From Nautilus pompilius (taxonomy: Eukaryota; Mollusca; Cephalopoda; Nautilida; Nautilidae): DNA of 64,000 nucleotides. The notes beneath the pieces were generated by a model. That model ran no database searches, was not told the DNA's origin, and saw only the letters and a list, made by a program, of their open reading frames with translations. The stretch is from positions 62,001 through 126,000 of the forward strand of contig JACATO010002215.1 in assembly GCA_018389105.1 (NCBI GenBank), read 5' to 3'. The translations under genes and the position numbers were made by a program. Shown piece after piece: positions 47,234 through 60,429 of the stretch (the stretch's first letter is position 1; the number at the start of each line of letters is the position of its first letter).

Positions 47234-48840
47234 AATATCCTCCTTGATACGGATTCTCCAGGAACCGGTTCGGATCGTCAGTGTCCGAGAGTTCTTTCAA
47301 TTCTCCCCTCTAAAGTCCTTTGTATTCCTTTCTTTTAAAAGGTTTTTAGTACCAACCCAAGGAGCTGGTCGTAATTCTCCGGGCAGAATGGCGCCTTGAA
47401 GCTTCTTCAGCTTCAGGAGGCTTTGGCTTGGCTTCAACTTTCTCCTCTATTCCACATGTTTCTCAGAAGCTACAAAGAGCACTGCTGACGACTCCATTAC
47501 GAGTATCGTCTTTCACAATTTTTCAAACCCTACATCACCTCATGGCTGCCCGGAAGAGAGTAGAACGCGAGGAAGGGCACTTGCCAATTAAAAAAAAAAA
47601 ACAATAAAGCAGCCTCGGTTTCAGATTTTCTTTACGACAAATTACGGCAATTGATCGTGAACTTCCGTATTTGAGTCCTTCTTATGTCATAAGAATTTGC
47701 CGTATTAAAACAAAAGAAAGCCACAAAATTAATGTTTATGTAGCATAAATTGTAAATGTAGGTACAGTTTGATGGCTAATCGGATATAAATGGCGCTAGA
47801 AAAGCATTTTTCTTAATTATTTTTAGTCATTTTATCATCTTAATAGATATTAAATGAAAACTCTGAAACAATCTCGAATAATAATTTGCAAAACTATATT
47901 TAAAATATGGAATAAAAGTCGATTAGAAATAAAACAATAATAGTAAAATGGTTATTTCGTTTTGATGATGGAGCCAATCGGAAATTTATTTTCATAGATT
48001 TAATAATTAAGCCATTTTAGCAACTAGAATTTTTTTAAAAAATATAAAAGATCAATCAGAATGAGTCGCTGCTTTGCTGGTACAAACAACCATCTAAATT
48101 TATCTACTTTACACTATTTTCAGCATAACACAGTTAAAACCGTTATTTTGATGTTGTTCAAGATGGTTTATTAAGTCGTTTCAGTTAAAAAAGCGTGCAA
48201 ATGTATTAATTTCGGTATTGTTTCAAGAGTTATACATTTAAGAAAACGTTACCTAATGAAACGAATTTGATTAGATGATTTAGAAGTAGAATTTATTAGG
48301 GTACTGACTTCTCGTCTCCGCATTCACACTCAGTGTTTGGTTAACAGTATTTTAAGATCTATGAAGCAATAAAACGCATGAACAATTTCTTCATTAAGCT
48401 TTTCCCTTGGTTAGCAGTTTTCTTTAGCTAGATTTTTTGCTAATTATCTTGACTGTTTAATTCATATCTGTAAGTAATGTATTCCGAAATTTGACTCTAT
48501 TGGCAACCAAATCCAACCAGTTCACGTGAAATCCAGCTTTTGGCGTGCTTCTTCTCTATCTTTCTGGGAACTTGGGTTTCATACCACTTTAGTCTGAAGA
48601 ATTTTTCAGCGCGCGCGAGACGGTTTCTCAGGGATCGCGAAAATAAAAAGGGGGGTGGGGAAGGGACAGAGCTGTGTTTATGAATGGCTTGTAAATCACA
48701 GGGGAAGGAAGTTATCAGCGACCAAGCAAAGTTAACGCACCGGCACTTACTACGCCGACGTTGGTTTGTCCAGCGTTTCCTCTAAACGATCCTAGGCTTG
48801 AACCTCATTAGATTTCTATTTAACGCAAATATTAAATCTT
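47234..48840. other. Unassigned AT-rich spacer sequence
   Basis: An A12 run lies at 47590-47601. No recognised gene; possible upstream continuation of the hAT-like fossil could not be confirmed. Confidence 0.35.
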
Positions 48841-48870
48841 CAACAACAACAACAACAACAACAAAAAAAA
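48841..48870 (+). repeat. (CAA)n microsatellite
   Basis: About eight CAA repeats followed by A8, just outside the inner edge of the right arm. Confidence 0.9.
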
Positions 48871-48894
48871 CGAGAAAGGGCTTTTCTGGCAGCG

Positions 48895-50614
48895 ATTAGT
48901 TTCTCCAAACAGATTAGTAAACAGAAACACTCAATCAATAATCTTAATTTGACGAAGGCCGGTCTTCCCAGTTAAATAAATAAAAGAAAAGCTTCCCCTG
49001 AGACAGAAATTCTTTTGTGGACCTTTTAACAAACCGACGGCCAAAAGGACTCTGATTTATCTTTAACGAACGACGCCAAGAGTCAGGAGACCAACTCACC
49101 GCGCCGTTGATGCTGCCCAATCTTAATATCAGATGATCCCCACGTAAAGCCATCTCTGTGTTCTGTTTGTCTGTCATCAAAGATGGATGAGAGACTCTCC
49201 GGGCATTCAATAATTGAAATTAACTGCGCTGAATATAATATAACAAAAGAGAAACAAACAAAGGACTAACTAACTACATGTCAGTACATATCATTTACAA
49301 TAGTTTAAATTCCCACAAACGATTCTTTTGTTAAACTGGATTCCAAAAGTTAAGGGGAGAGCGATATAATGGTTAGATTTTAAGTCACCAAATAATCAAC
49401 ACGAACTTGTCTTCATGTAACGCATCCTACAAATAAACTTTAGCCGTGTAAACCGACACAAGCAGAACCAAATCGGGAAACGAGAGGGAATTGTAACAGA
49501 AAGAATGTAAACAGGACTGAATTAGTTGGCGTCATTCGGGCCTGCGGTCCCTCTGACGGTAACATATGGCCCACAGCAGCTTTGCGTGCTACTCAAAACA
49601 CCATCAACGACAACAGTAGACAACGAAATGCACTTTTTTCAATCAGAGAAGTTTTCATGTCTTGGAGTGAAGTTGGGGGGACAAAAGGATCATATTTTCC
49701 TGGAGCATCCAACATATTCTCCATAAGATTTATCTCAGAGGAACAGGCTGGCCATGTAATGGGAAACATGGTTTGGTGTGGAAGGTATTGATCGATTACG
49801 CTTGAGCTACGTGGGCGATCGTTAATGCTAATTAAAATTAAGCTATATCCAGTTGTACCTGCGTACGAGCCGACAGGGTACCCGTTTTTTAAAATCATGC
49901 ACGCCTGTACGCATGATCGGCGACATTACTATCCGGATCATCTCACCCCTACCGCCTTAGTCTTTTATTTCCATTATGCCCGTGGGCTGGTTGCGCTTTC
50001 CGCGTTCACTTCAGATCGGTAGGGGCCGTGAGACACCGAAGGCTAAATCTTGATTAGTCAGTTGGGAGATCATGGCTCCAGTCACGTGGTGTAAAGCGAC
50101 ATGTTTACGGCAGCAGTTCAACCGTTCTTGTTTATGGAGACTGGTCAAAGGGTTACACGACTGGGATCGCGTCGCATGCAGCCTGATGCGTATGGATGAA
50201 GCTGATCCCAACTTCTCCGTGGCGGCAGAGCGATCCGAAGTAAGCTGGAACCGAGTAGAAGTCTTGCTTTAATCGAGTCGAAAGTGAGGCGCAGCGCTTA
50301 TCTGTTGGCACTTTTGGTCGACCTTGTCCTGGTCTTCCACGCAATTGAAATGGTCTACGTAGCCGAGGAACCTCACATCTGTTCACATCTAACCATTCTC
50401 CACGTGGGTCTGTGACTGGTCCGGTCTGTACTCTAGTAATAGGTCTCCAGTATTGTGTTTTCAAAATGAGGACGACTGCCGTCTGTGACAGTATTCTTCA
50501 AAACAAGTAACCCAGCAGACCACGAACGGGTGTTCTTATGTCATTTTCCAAACCCAAGTTCCGTCTTCCTACCTACGGTCCTTCAGATGTTTCTTTGACG
50601 ATCATTGTTACGTG
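48895..50614 (-). repeat. Right arm of the 9.2-kb inverted-repeat structure
   Basis: Inverted copy of 41448-43159, 1720 bp. The outer boundary is GTTACGTG at 50607-50614 and the inner boundary ATTAGTTTCTCC at 48895. The 5735-bp spacer between arms (43160-48894) is not repeated. No clear target duplication flanks the outer edges: the adjacent bases are TAGCACTC on the left and TAGAGGAG on the right. Confidence 0.9.
49593..50464 (-). pseudogene. Tc1-like transposase pseudogene in the right arm
   Basis: Clearer copy of the fossil present in both arms. In order: VPRLRRPFQLRGRPGQGRPK (linker between the helix-turn-helix motifs, GRPGQGRP being an AT-hook-like motif typical of Tc1), ASSIRIRLHATRSQSCNPLT, LHKQERLNCCRKHVALHHVT, GAMISQLTNQDLAFGVS (degraded first-Asp block FTDESRFG), SERGKRNQPTGIMEI, and at 49760-49640 ITWPACSSEINLMENMLDAP with PPTSLQDMKTSLIEKSAF (matching WPA.SPDLNPIENMWD and PPTSLQDLKTALLEEWAL). 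Several stops and frame changes. The second catalytic Asp block is not recognisable. Confidence 0.7.
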
Positions 50615-53600
50615 TAGAGGAGTTCACCCTTACCTTTTAGAAACTCATGTACTCGCAGTGGGTTTCTGAAGCCTCTGCAAACTGCGTTGTCTTAGCGAAC
50701 GGCACGTTTGCTGATTAATATTTTTAGTGACACAAGATGACACTAAATCAAAAGCAACTAAGAAATACGGAAAATTCCAGTGATTCAGAATTAAATGCCT
50801 CCAGAAATAATGAGGATAATTGTTCTGCCCAGACATGATATCGAAGTAAACCACCTGCGTTGTGCCGACTCTCAAGTGACTGAAATGTCAGATAAGAAAT
50901 CGAAAGGAAAAATTAATTATCCAGATGTCTGCTTTTGGATCATTGTTATTGCAGTGAGACTTCTGCGAGCTGGTTCTGTTGATTAAAGCATCACAAATGT
51001 TAAATCCGCGACATCTCTTTGCTCAAAAGCAGTATCTTAAGGCGGGCATTCCTGGACTTCTCTTCGAATGTGATCCTCTGGTTTTGATCTCTATAGCGAC
51101 CAAAGAGAGCCATATGCCAGTTGATAATCGCGGAATTTTCAAAAAAAAAAAAAAATTATTGCTTTTATGTTGATCGTTTCCATTTATGAAGCAGTCGAGC
51201 ATTTTGGAATATAGCTTTCAGCAACGTCGATCTTCCGGGTAATGGGAATCTAATCCTGTGTATACGATACGATACCTGCTTCACAGAAAAGAAAGTAACG
51301 GAGAAGCTTTCCGCAAGCGGTTAGTAGCTGGGGTGAAATAGTTGATCATCTGTCGATATGTATACAGCTACTAATTATCCTGAACCAACCCACGATCGAC
51401 CTAAGGCCGGACAAGAAGCTAACCGTCTGACGGAAAAGACTAGCATCTGACGACTACACGTCCTACAGAACCCCCCTGTATTTTTGTTGTTGTTGTTGTT
51501 TTTTTTTTTTGTAAATTCTTTCCCTACCTTTTTTTTTCTGCCTCTTTGCCCTAAACTGAGAAATTAATTTTATTAAATAATTAAAAATTTTATCCGAAAG
51601 CAGTTTATAGTTTATTAGCTAAGACTTAAGATGGGATCAACGGCAGTTATTGGCTTTCGATTCCGATTAATTAACTGGGAAACCGCTTATCATTTGGAAT
51701 TCTAGCCACAGTGAACTCACCTAAGAAAACCGGATGTTATCAAAACAAGAACCTAATATTGCAAAAGTTTGTAATTTTCCATTCCCAGAAACAGAGAATT
51801 CTGAGAACAGTTTTCAAAGACCTTTGGAAAACGCCATAACTCATTATTTATTTGCTTGGGTCTGTGAAAGCAAGAATCTTCCCTTGTGCAACTGCGTTGA
51901 TTGGTTTACCAAAATAAGGAGCTCGGCTTTTCGTTATTGCCCAGGTGACAAGCAATTATTGGGGATGAAGGCGAGTACCTGTCGGTTTTATTGTAATCCC
52001 CATGAAAGGACGGAGAAGCACGCAAGTGTGGAGATTTGTGTTTGCTTCAGTTTTAAAATACCGTTTTAAGAAGGAGAATTTGCGTGGCATTTAAGATAAC
52101 AAAAAAAAAAAGATAATAATTAATCCCATGTAAATATGTGGTTCTTAAGATTTCTACGACACTAAATATTGATTAAGTTAAGATAAATGCTTATTTATTG
52201 TAAGCTTTAACGAAAAGTCTATCCAACCGGGCGGGAGGAGAGAAGACTTCCCATTGTAGAGAGACAACCAGACCATCTACTATGTGCAAGGATCGAGTCC
52301 CTATAACAAGCGGAATAGAAGACCAAGATAGATGGTTTTCACCATGAATAACCAAAAAGCTAAGATCCATCTTAGCACAGCATAAACAATCGGCAGCCAC
52401 GGTGTGGACATAATTGGCCTTATTTATAATGAAGGGTTAATGTTTGAGAGCAAAGGGGTTTGTATTTTAGTCACACGTATCCTGTAATCAAGTGCAATAA
52501 TTATTTTGATCCCCACGAGTTTTTTTTGGAAATGAATAGAACAAATCTCATTAGCTAATGAAAGGAGTTATTTATCGCCAGATTCTGTTGATTTACTTCT
52601 GTTTGGTTCGCTGAATGTCTATAATTATTTCTTCTTCCCCCGAAAGCCAGGGCTGTTTACATACGGCGCTTTGCTGTAATAATTTTTCTACAAATTGTTA
52701 TTACAACATGCGTTATTTTGTTGCTAGAAACAGCGCTTTTTTTTTTTTTAAAGCAATAGAGTAAATCTCCTTATTTCATAACTCGGCCCAACCGGCTTCT
52801 TGTCGGACAGAGCTTCTCGACCGCTGCCCCGCAGTGAATGAACGAGCGTTCGGCAGCGAACGGATGAGATGTCGGACCGCGGTCTGCTTCCGGGTTCCAC
52901 ATAATCCGGTTCTTCTAATTCTATCACACTGGCAGACCGTGGATATAGGTCTCGAGCAGCTGACCACCATTCCCGGTACTCTGTTGTTTGCTCCTCTCCA
53001 AGCATGGGTTTAGCCACCGGACGTCAATTGCTCAAACCCGGGACTCGTAGAAGAAGAGTAAGCAAGAGTTTGTTTTTTTTTCGCCAGATGCGCCCTTCTG
53101 GACCGGACCCGTTCAAAGGGTTTATCTCCTGTAGCCCCAGCGTGTTCCTTTACTCACCGCACGCCCTCTGTCGGTGGGGATGAAGCCGTGCGCGGGTGTC
53201 AGCAAGGGAACGTTGACTGCCTTGTTCTGGTGTCGGAACCCAGATCGATCGGTCCCAACATCGACCGGGGTACGTGGACCCCCCACCCGGTTAAGAAACC
53301 CTGACATATGTACATTTTAGTCATACGCGCGACTGCCCAAATTTGATATGGCCAGGCACTGTTTATAGAAAACAATGATGAGTTAAGAGTGTGTTTTAGA
53401 TTTTCTTTTAATATACCCTTTTTATTAATATCGCGTATGATATTTGAGTGGACTAAATTATTATACTATTAACTTCGGCTTGGCCATTTGTTGTCATAAT
53501 TCTTATTCGTTAGTTGTTTCATAACCTTCATAGTTAAATTTTTGAAATCTTTAACAAGAGTTTAAACTTCTTACAACAGAATACTACTAGTGTGTAATTA

Positions 53601-54186
53601 GTATATAACTTTACCCGACTGCATAAAGTATAGATGAAATAATTGATATTATTGCAGTACTTAAAAAGGTAGGTCAACGTTGAGTAAAGTTACTTTCCGT
53701 TCCTTTCGCCGGGCTCGGTTTCCATTAGTTGTAACAGACGATTCGCTCGTAACCGAAAACCTATTGACAGCCCAGACTTGAATCAGGGCGAGCTTTTATC
53801 GACTCCTCAGCTCAGGGGGCATCCTTTACAAGTCACGTGGCATGATCGGCCCAGCAGCGGAGGGTTAACGCTTCGCCGCTGTTCATCAGCTCAGCCTGTC
53901 AGGCGCTCTCCACTTCATCTACGAATTTCTAAAACGTGACTGCCTTGATGCCCCAGTGCTTTTTGGTGACCATCTTCACCGAGGAAACCTCTGGCACAGG
54001 ACAGAAATAGCACATTTTTACTCTTTGACCTTGATATCTTGGCACGAGATTTTATGCTCTGTTCTTCTCCTTTTGTCTTCCCCTTCCATTCTTCGTGGTA
54101 ACATTAAAAAAAACAACAACAACAACGAATATTTATAAGTGAACAAAAACGAAAGCAAATAAAGTGAATTTCGAAATTTTGTTTCT
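50615..54186. other. Unassigned sequence
   Basis: Contains T/GTT runs near 51485-51511 and A/T homopolymers. A plus-strand frame of 111 codons at 51734-52069 (MLSKQEPNIAKVCNFPFPET...) and GC-richer stretches at 52.78-53.05 and 53.12-53.31 kb resemble nothing I can identify. A short (CAA)n lies at about 54110-54126. Confidence 0.3.
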
Positions 54187-54505
54187 TTTACTAGTAAGTT
54201 GGAACATTGTTTTTGGTGTTCTTTAAAGTCTGTATATAAACACTTTCACCTAAGACGTCCGATACTATTTTTTTTTAAAGAAGCCGATTCTTATTAATCA
54301 AGTAAAATCTGTCCTGAAGATTACCTCCCTTTACCTAGTAAGTTGGAACATTGTTTTGGTGTTCTTTAAAGTCTGTATATAAACACTTTCACCTAGACGT
54401 CCGTATTGGGATCTGTATTATATATTATATTTTTAAAAAAGGAAAGAAGCTGAATTCTTAGCAATCAAATAAAATCTGTCCTGAAGAATTACCTCCCTTT
54501 AATTT
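54187..54505 (+). repeat. Tandem duplication, period 144 bp
   Basis: The block starting CTAGTAAGTTGGAACATTG at 54191 recurs at 54335, including GGTGTTCTTTAAAGTCTGTA, CACTTTCACCTA.GACGTCCG, AATC.A.TAAAATCTGTCCT and GAAGA.TTACCTCCCTTTA. The second copy has small indels and an inserted AT-rich stretch of about 30 bp. Confidence 0.9.
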
Positions 54506-56234
54506 TGTTTTCTTTTTTTCTTAAATTGATTATATCTATCCTGAGATTTAACAAAAGTAAGAATAAAAATAATAATAAGTTTACCTTCAAGATCTTATAA
54601 CGCGCAACCTTGTAATTAACAAGCTATGATGGATACTAAAATACAGTGAAAATTGGTTGCTAAACTATATAATAGTCAAAAGCGATCTGATGCGATGATA
54701 CGACAGGGTTCTGGGTTATACGTTATTTGTATGTTACTAGTTAAAACAAGATCACAATTCTAAATGTCTGTTTGCTTTAGAAATTATTCGTGACGACTCT
54801 CACGGTTAGTTGGTCTATTTTCTGTCCAGGATGGCATACTAAATAAAAATTCCGCTTTATGTGAATTAACTAAAACCCTGGTGCCATCAACAGGGAACCA
54901 AACAGTATTCCTGATAATAGTAAAGTCAGATTTTTTTTTTTTTGTCTTAAAAAAGCAGAAAGAAAGAAAACAGACACTTTCGAACATTTTGCCTGGATAA
55001 TGGGATTCGTATGGCGTTGTCCGTTGGTTTGATTTGTAATGCTAACGCCTCAAAGGATAAGTTTCCTAGTGTTGTTTGGGATTCTTTTTACTCTAACAGC
55101 ATATTGTTTCGGCGAGCTATTTTAATCTGATGTTATTGTTCGCTTTGAGAATGATCCGAGGTATCTGTTAAGACGGTAATACGTCCAAAGCGAATCTATG
55201 CGCACATGTTTGAGTAGAGTGGAAACGTCGGAACTGAAGGAATGGAGAGATATAATCTGACCTAACTCACCACAAAACGGCTTATCTCGTTGAAGCTGTC
55301 GCCAGAACATTTTTAATGTCTGTTTTGACAGCATTTAGATTACAGTTTTGCTAAACTGTTTGTTTTTTTGTTGTTTTTTTTCCCCAATAACAGTAAAAAA
55401 AAACCTAGTTCTGTCATTAGAAGTCGCTGGAACTACTGCAGCGGCTACCAGACTGAGTTAAAGCGAAATACTGATTTAACAGTCATCAACGAGAGCCGAC
55501 GTAGCTTGTAAACTTGCTGATCAGTTTGAGGCTCTATATCTCTTGCGATTTCCCGAGGTGGTATTATGGGAAATATAGGCGTATGTTCTGATGGTCCACG
55601 TGACGTGGCCCACAGGAACCTAGAACGGGTTGTTATTGTCTTAAAATGCCCGATTGTTTGACCAGTTGCGCTTATTTGTTGGAGGATGAATTTTTTAAAT
55701 GAATATGTCAAGCTAAATGGGTTCAGTTCCAGCTGCATATCATCTGAATCATGTTGTTATTTTATATAACAGCTCCTACCAATCAAGGCCGCAACAACAG
55801 TCTACGGAGAGAATAAATATAAGTTAATCTATAACCTAACATGAAGACATCTCATTTCATTTGCTCACGTCGCTCTTGCCATATATCAAAACTAACAACT
55901 GTTTTGCTACTTCACGGAGAATAAGTACAAGAAAATAGGAACAATACAATTGTATCGCAAATAGGATAACACATTTTTTTAGAAAATGTAGCTCTTTTAT
56001 TAATATACCTTTAGGTTTTTCCTATTCTGCATTTCGATAATCTATGAATTTTAAATTGCACATGATATATTATTGCAATAAAGAGTATCTGCTAAATCCA
56101 CTGTTTCGTAATTGAAATCTGATTTCTCTCTACTTAATTCCGGGACATTAAAACAGGCGATGACGTCGCTGTCAGTAACCGTTGGGCATAGCGAGACAAA
56201 TGAATAAGTATTGTTTGATAAGGTGCTTGGCGAC

Positions 56235-56236
<2 letters not shown>
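54506..56236. other. Unassigned AT-rich sequence
   Basis: No recognised gene or repeat. Confidence 0.4.

Positions 56237-56281
<45 letters not shown>
56237..56281 (+). repeat. (GT)n microsatellite
   Basis: About 22 perfect GT repeats. Confidence 0.95.
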
Positions 56282-56283
<2 letters not shown>

Positions 56284-57397
56284 TCAGCCTTTATCACAAC
56301 AGGCCGTATTCTAAGCATGTTTAAAATGAAGTAGCCATGATTTATTATGAAGTTTTATTCCTTTTTCCTTTCAGAAAAAGTTAAATGCTCTTAACGGCAG
56401 GCCAGGGTCAGGTTAGTACGTTTCATCTCCATGCCATTTTCAAGCTAATAGTTTTGTAATGATTCCTTCTACAAGCACATTTCTTCTAGCAGTACCATTA
56501 GACTGGTATTATGCGCGGAATTCTTCCGATCCGTTTCGAGATCTACCCTGACATGTTTGCCTCTTGGTGTGTCTCACACAACTGAAATACCCAAACAGAC
56601 TGGTTTCGAATGTCTCAGCCGTGTGTGACCATTTCTCTCAGGTTATTTTGGTTTCTTTCTTGTTCTCATTTAAAGAGAGAAAAAAAACTGCTTTCAGGCA
56701 TCTCCCAGCGTAGAGTGAACTAGGAAATCGTCCGTCTCACTCTTTTATATTACATCATTTTTAAAAAAGACAAACTTTTTCTTTTACTGTTCAATCTACC
56801 TTTTTGATGTCTTGGGATAAAATATCGCCATCCTATAAAGCTTGTGTTTTTTTTGTTATGTCTAAGCTTCGAGCTACTGTTTATTAATCTAGTTGTGTTA
56901 CTGTTTTGTACTACTCGGTTATGCAGCAGTTGTAATCTTTTGAAATGTGTTTTTTTTTTTGTTTTATAGGAAAAAGTTACTTTTATAAAGCGCCGCATGT
57001 ATGCAGAAGATATTTTTGTTAATTATATAGCAGAGATCTGTAAGACGAGCCTTTTTTTTAATTATCCTAAAGCCTGTAATAATATTATGCATATTTAAAA
57101 TCTTTTGATAAATCAAGCGTCTCGCCAGATTCAAATAAGCAATCAATTTAGAAGCCAACGATGGAATTATTAAGCATAATGTATTCAATTAAATGGCATC
57201 CAGTCTGTTTAATTACACGCTAATAATATTTATAAAAATGTATTATTACGTGGAAAGTTTGATTTGACGACGACTGTAACCTAGTTAACAATAGATTTTT
57301 ACCTCCATCAATTCAGTTTTTATTGCTAAGATTCGGAAAGTTTATTCCCTTGTCGTCTTCAGGCGTATTTGTAGTGTTCAAATATACAACGATACTA
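56282..57397. other. Unassigned AT-rich sequence
   Basis: No recognised feature. Confidence 0.4.
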
Positions 57398-57423
57398 GAG
57401 AGAGAGAGAGAGACGAGAGAGAG

Positions 57424-57457
<34 letters not shown>

Positions 57458-58480
57458 CGAGACGAGAGAGAGAGAGAACACACACACACACCCACCACAC
57501 ACACCCATATACACACAGAGAGACACAACAACACACACACACCATACACAGAGAGAGACAACCACACACACACACACAGAGGCACACACACACACAGGAC
57601 ACACACAACACACACACCACAGAGAGAGAGACAACACACCACACACACACACAGAGAGACACACACACACACATCCACACAGAGAGAGAGACACACACAC
57701 ACACAACACACAGAGAGAGAGACACACACACACCCACACACAGAGAGAGAGAGACACACACACACACACAACACACAGAGAGAGAGACACAACACACCAC
57801 ACCACACACACATACACCGAGAGAGAGACACACAACCACACACACAGAGAGAGACACACACACACAGAGACACAACACACACACACCAACCACACAGAGA
57901 GAGACACACACAACACACACACACAGAGAGAGACACACACACACACATCCACACAGAGAGGAGACACACACACACACCACACACAGAGAGAGAGACACAC
58001 ACACCCACACACGAGAGAGACACACACACACACAACACACAGAGAGAGAGAGACACAACACACACACACCACCACACACCCATACACAGAGAGAGAGACA
58101 CACACAACACACACAGAGAGAGACACACACACACCCATACACACAGAGAGAGAGACACAACACACACACCCACACACACCCATGCCAGAGAGAGAGAGAC
58201 ACACAACACCACACACACACAGAGAGAGAGACACACACACACCCCACACATAGAGAGAGAGACACACACACACACCCATACACACACAGAGAGAGACAAA
58301 CACACACACACACACACACCCCATACACAGAGAGAGAGACACACACACACAACACCACAGAGAGAGAGACACACACAACACACAACACATACACCCACAC
58401 ACACAGAGAGACAAAACACACACACCACACACACAGAGAGAGAGAGACACACACACACAACACACACATCCACACACACG
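57398..58480 (+). repeat. Compound (GA)n/(CA)n satellite-like microsatellite, 1.1 kb
   Basis: An initial 80-bp GA run with CGAGA interruptions is followed by about forty blocks in which (CA)5-9 alternates with (GA)2-5, with sporadic CC, CATA and CATCC interruptions. Block spacing is irregular (about 20-50 bp). Frames of up to 398 codons run through it on both strands and are pure artefacts of the array. Confidence 0.95.
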
Positions 58481-60050
58481 TTACTGGAGAGGGTTCTGAA
58501 ACAGAAATCTCTTGGTTAGGAATTCTTTGTGCTACCGACAGCAACACTTGATAGAAGAATCATTTTAATTATTGGAATTAATACAGAAAACCAAACTTTA
58601 TGGTGGTTCAATTATGGTGATCTGATCTGGGATATAACACCTGTGTCAGCAGTGCTTTTATTTCATGCTTCTTTACTGAAATTCTTATTGTAGCGCGCAG
58701 TTAGCTGTTGATAAAACAGCTGCGCTAGCCTGACATCTTTTGTTATCCCTGCAAGATGTCCGAGAGAGAAGTCTGTCGGGTTTTCGTGTCACGGTGACAG
58801 TACCGATTTTACGTAACCTGGCCAGAGCTTTCTAACGTTAGAGGTTCCAATGCAAATTATTTATTTTAAAATTACTTTTTAAAGAAATAAAATATAGTAC
58901 AAGAATGGTTGGCGATTGTGAATGGGAAAGAAAGTGCTCTATTATTCTTAAGAGAGTTTTGATGTCAATAAGTTGCGAGTTTGACTCCAAGACCTCGGAA
59001 GGTTCCACGCTCTTTTATTGTAAAAACTAATCAGTCAATTCGTTAAATGTAAACGGTCTGATGCTTTCTTGGAATGTCTCATTAGCTGCCGAAATCTGGT
59101 CTAACCAGCTCCCCCTAACTTTAAATAGTTAACCAAAGGAACCGAACGGCTTATTCAAACCGACGCATTTACCTTTAATAACTTTTTGAATTAAAAAAAT
59201 ATATATGATATTAACAAATGTATGTGTAGAAATATAACAGAAGTATCGATTTGTGTTGGAGGCGATTCTCTTTTTTCTACCGATTTTAATGAAATCAGGA
59301 TAGACGTCAGGTTATATTTGCACGCGAGCCCTCTAAGATTCGCATAAAGAACTTTGGGTCTGATATTGAGATTTCTTCAAAAGGCAGTGAGAGAAACCGA
59401 GGCGATCATTTTGAGATATGCTAAAGCAACGATCTCTGGTTATTCAAATGGAAATGCGCTGTTGATTACTAAATAGAATATATATTTTGCAAAATGAATG
59501 TGTAAAATGGCAGTAAGCTAAATCTTGTAGTGGCCCGATGAAGTTAAGTTAAGATTATCTATATATGAGGTTTACCCGCATTTATGACACGGTAAGATGC
59601 TCTTTCCATTGTTTATTTTAAAGATATTTAAATGCATTTGTGGAGAAGTTTAGTTTTAACGGATTATATATTTACTGTGGAGTCAGTGTCCTTTCAGGGT
59701 GTCCAATGATCATACTCATAACCCTGATCTAAAACAAACATACTGTTAAGAACTTCGTCATTCCGATAATTATTCTTTGTACAGTTCACAATGTGATATT
59801 CCGCTAAACCAGAACGTCCGGACCATTCAGAGATATGTAACATTTTTTTTTAAAACTTTTAATGTAAAAACTTATTTGATAGGCAGTAATTTAGCATATT
59901 TACTTTTCACAAGATCTACAGGAAAATATAAACCATTGTTATTTCCAAGAAATGTCTTTGCACCTCGATTGCAACAGAAGCAAGTGTTTTCAATATCATG
60001 CAAAACTCCTTCATGCTCGTACAGAAGTTCTGGACACCAGCTCCACTCAC
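58481..60050. other. Unassigned sequence
   Basis: GAGTTTGACTCC at 58978-58989 weakly resembles a tRNA B box without a convincing A box. Otherwise nothing recognised. Confidence 0.35.
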
Positions 60051-60051
60051 A

Positions 60052-60102
<51 letters not shown>

Positions 60103-60124
60103 GCACACACACACACACACGCAC
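60052..60124 (+). repeat. (CA)n microsatellite
   Basis: About 35 CA repeats with CCCG and CG interruptions near the right end. Confidence 0.95.
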
Positions 60125-60429
60125 ACGTTTTAGGTCTGTGAATATCTTCAATGACTTTCACCGGTGATTTGGGTGACAATCTCACGTAGAAAGACGTACT
60201 TTTCCGACTCGTCAATTTCCTGTCGCCGTGCAACAATGTTCCCTTTTAAAAAACTTCTCATACATCTGTGCACCCATGTTCACGTCGACGAAGCGAGTCT
60301 GGACAACAACTCTTACTATCACACTCATTTATTTATTTTGCAGACACTGGGCGGTTCTTCTTTCTTGACTTGTTCTACACCCTTCTAAGCCAGGCATATT
60401 TGTATTCTCTCACATAAAATTCCCTTCTA

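Noticed and set aside
41448-50614. Maverick/Polinton interpretation of the long inverted repeats
   Set aside because: No trace of a protein-primed polymerase, retroviral-type integrase, packaging ATPase or capsid protein in the spacer; length and content do not fit.
57313-58547. Four very long open frames (360-398 codons) on both strands
   Set aside because: They are translations of the alternating CA/GA microsatellite; CV/CL and TH/ER peptides have no independent support.
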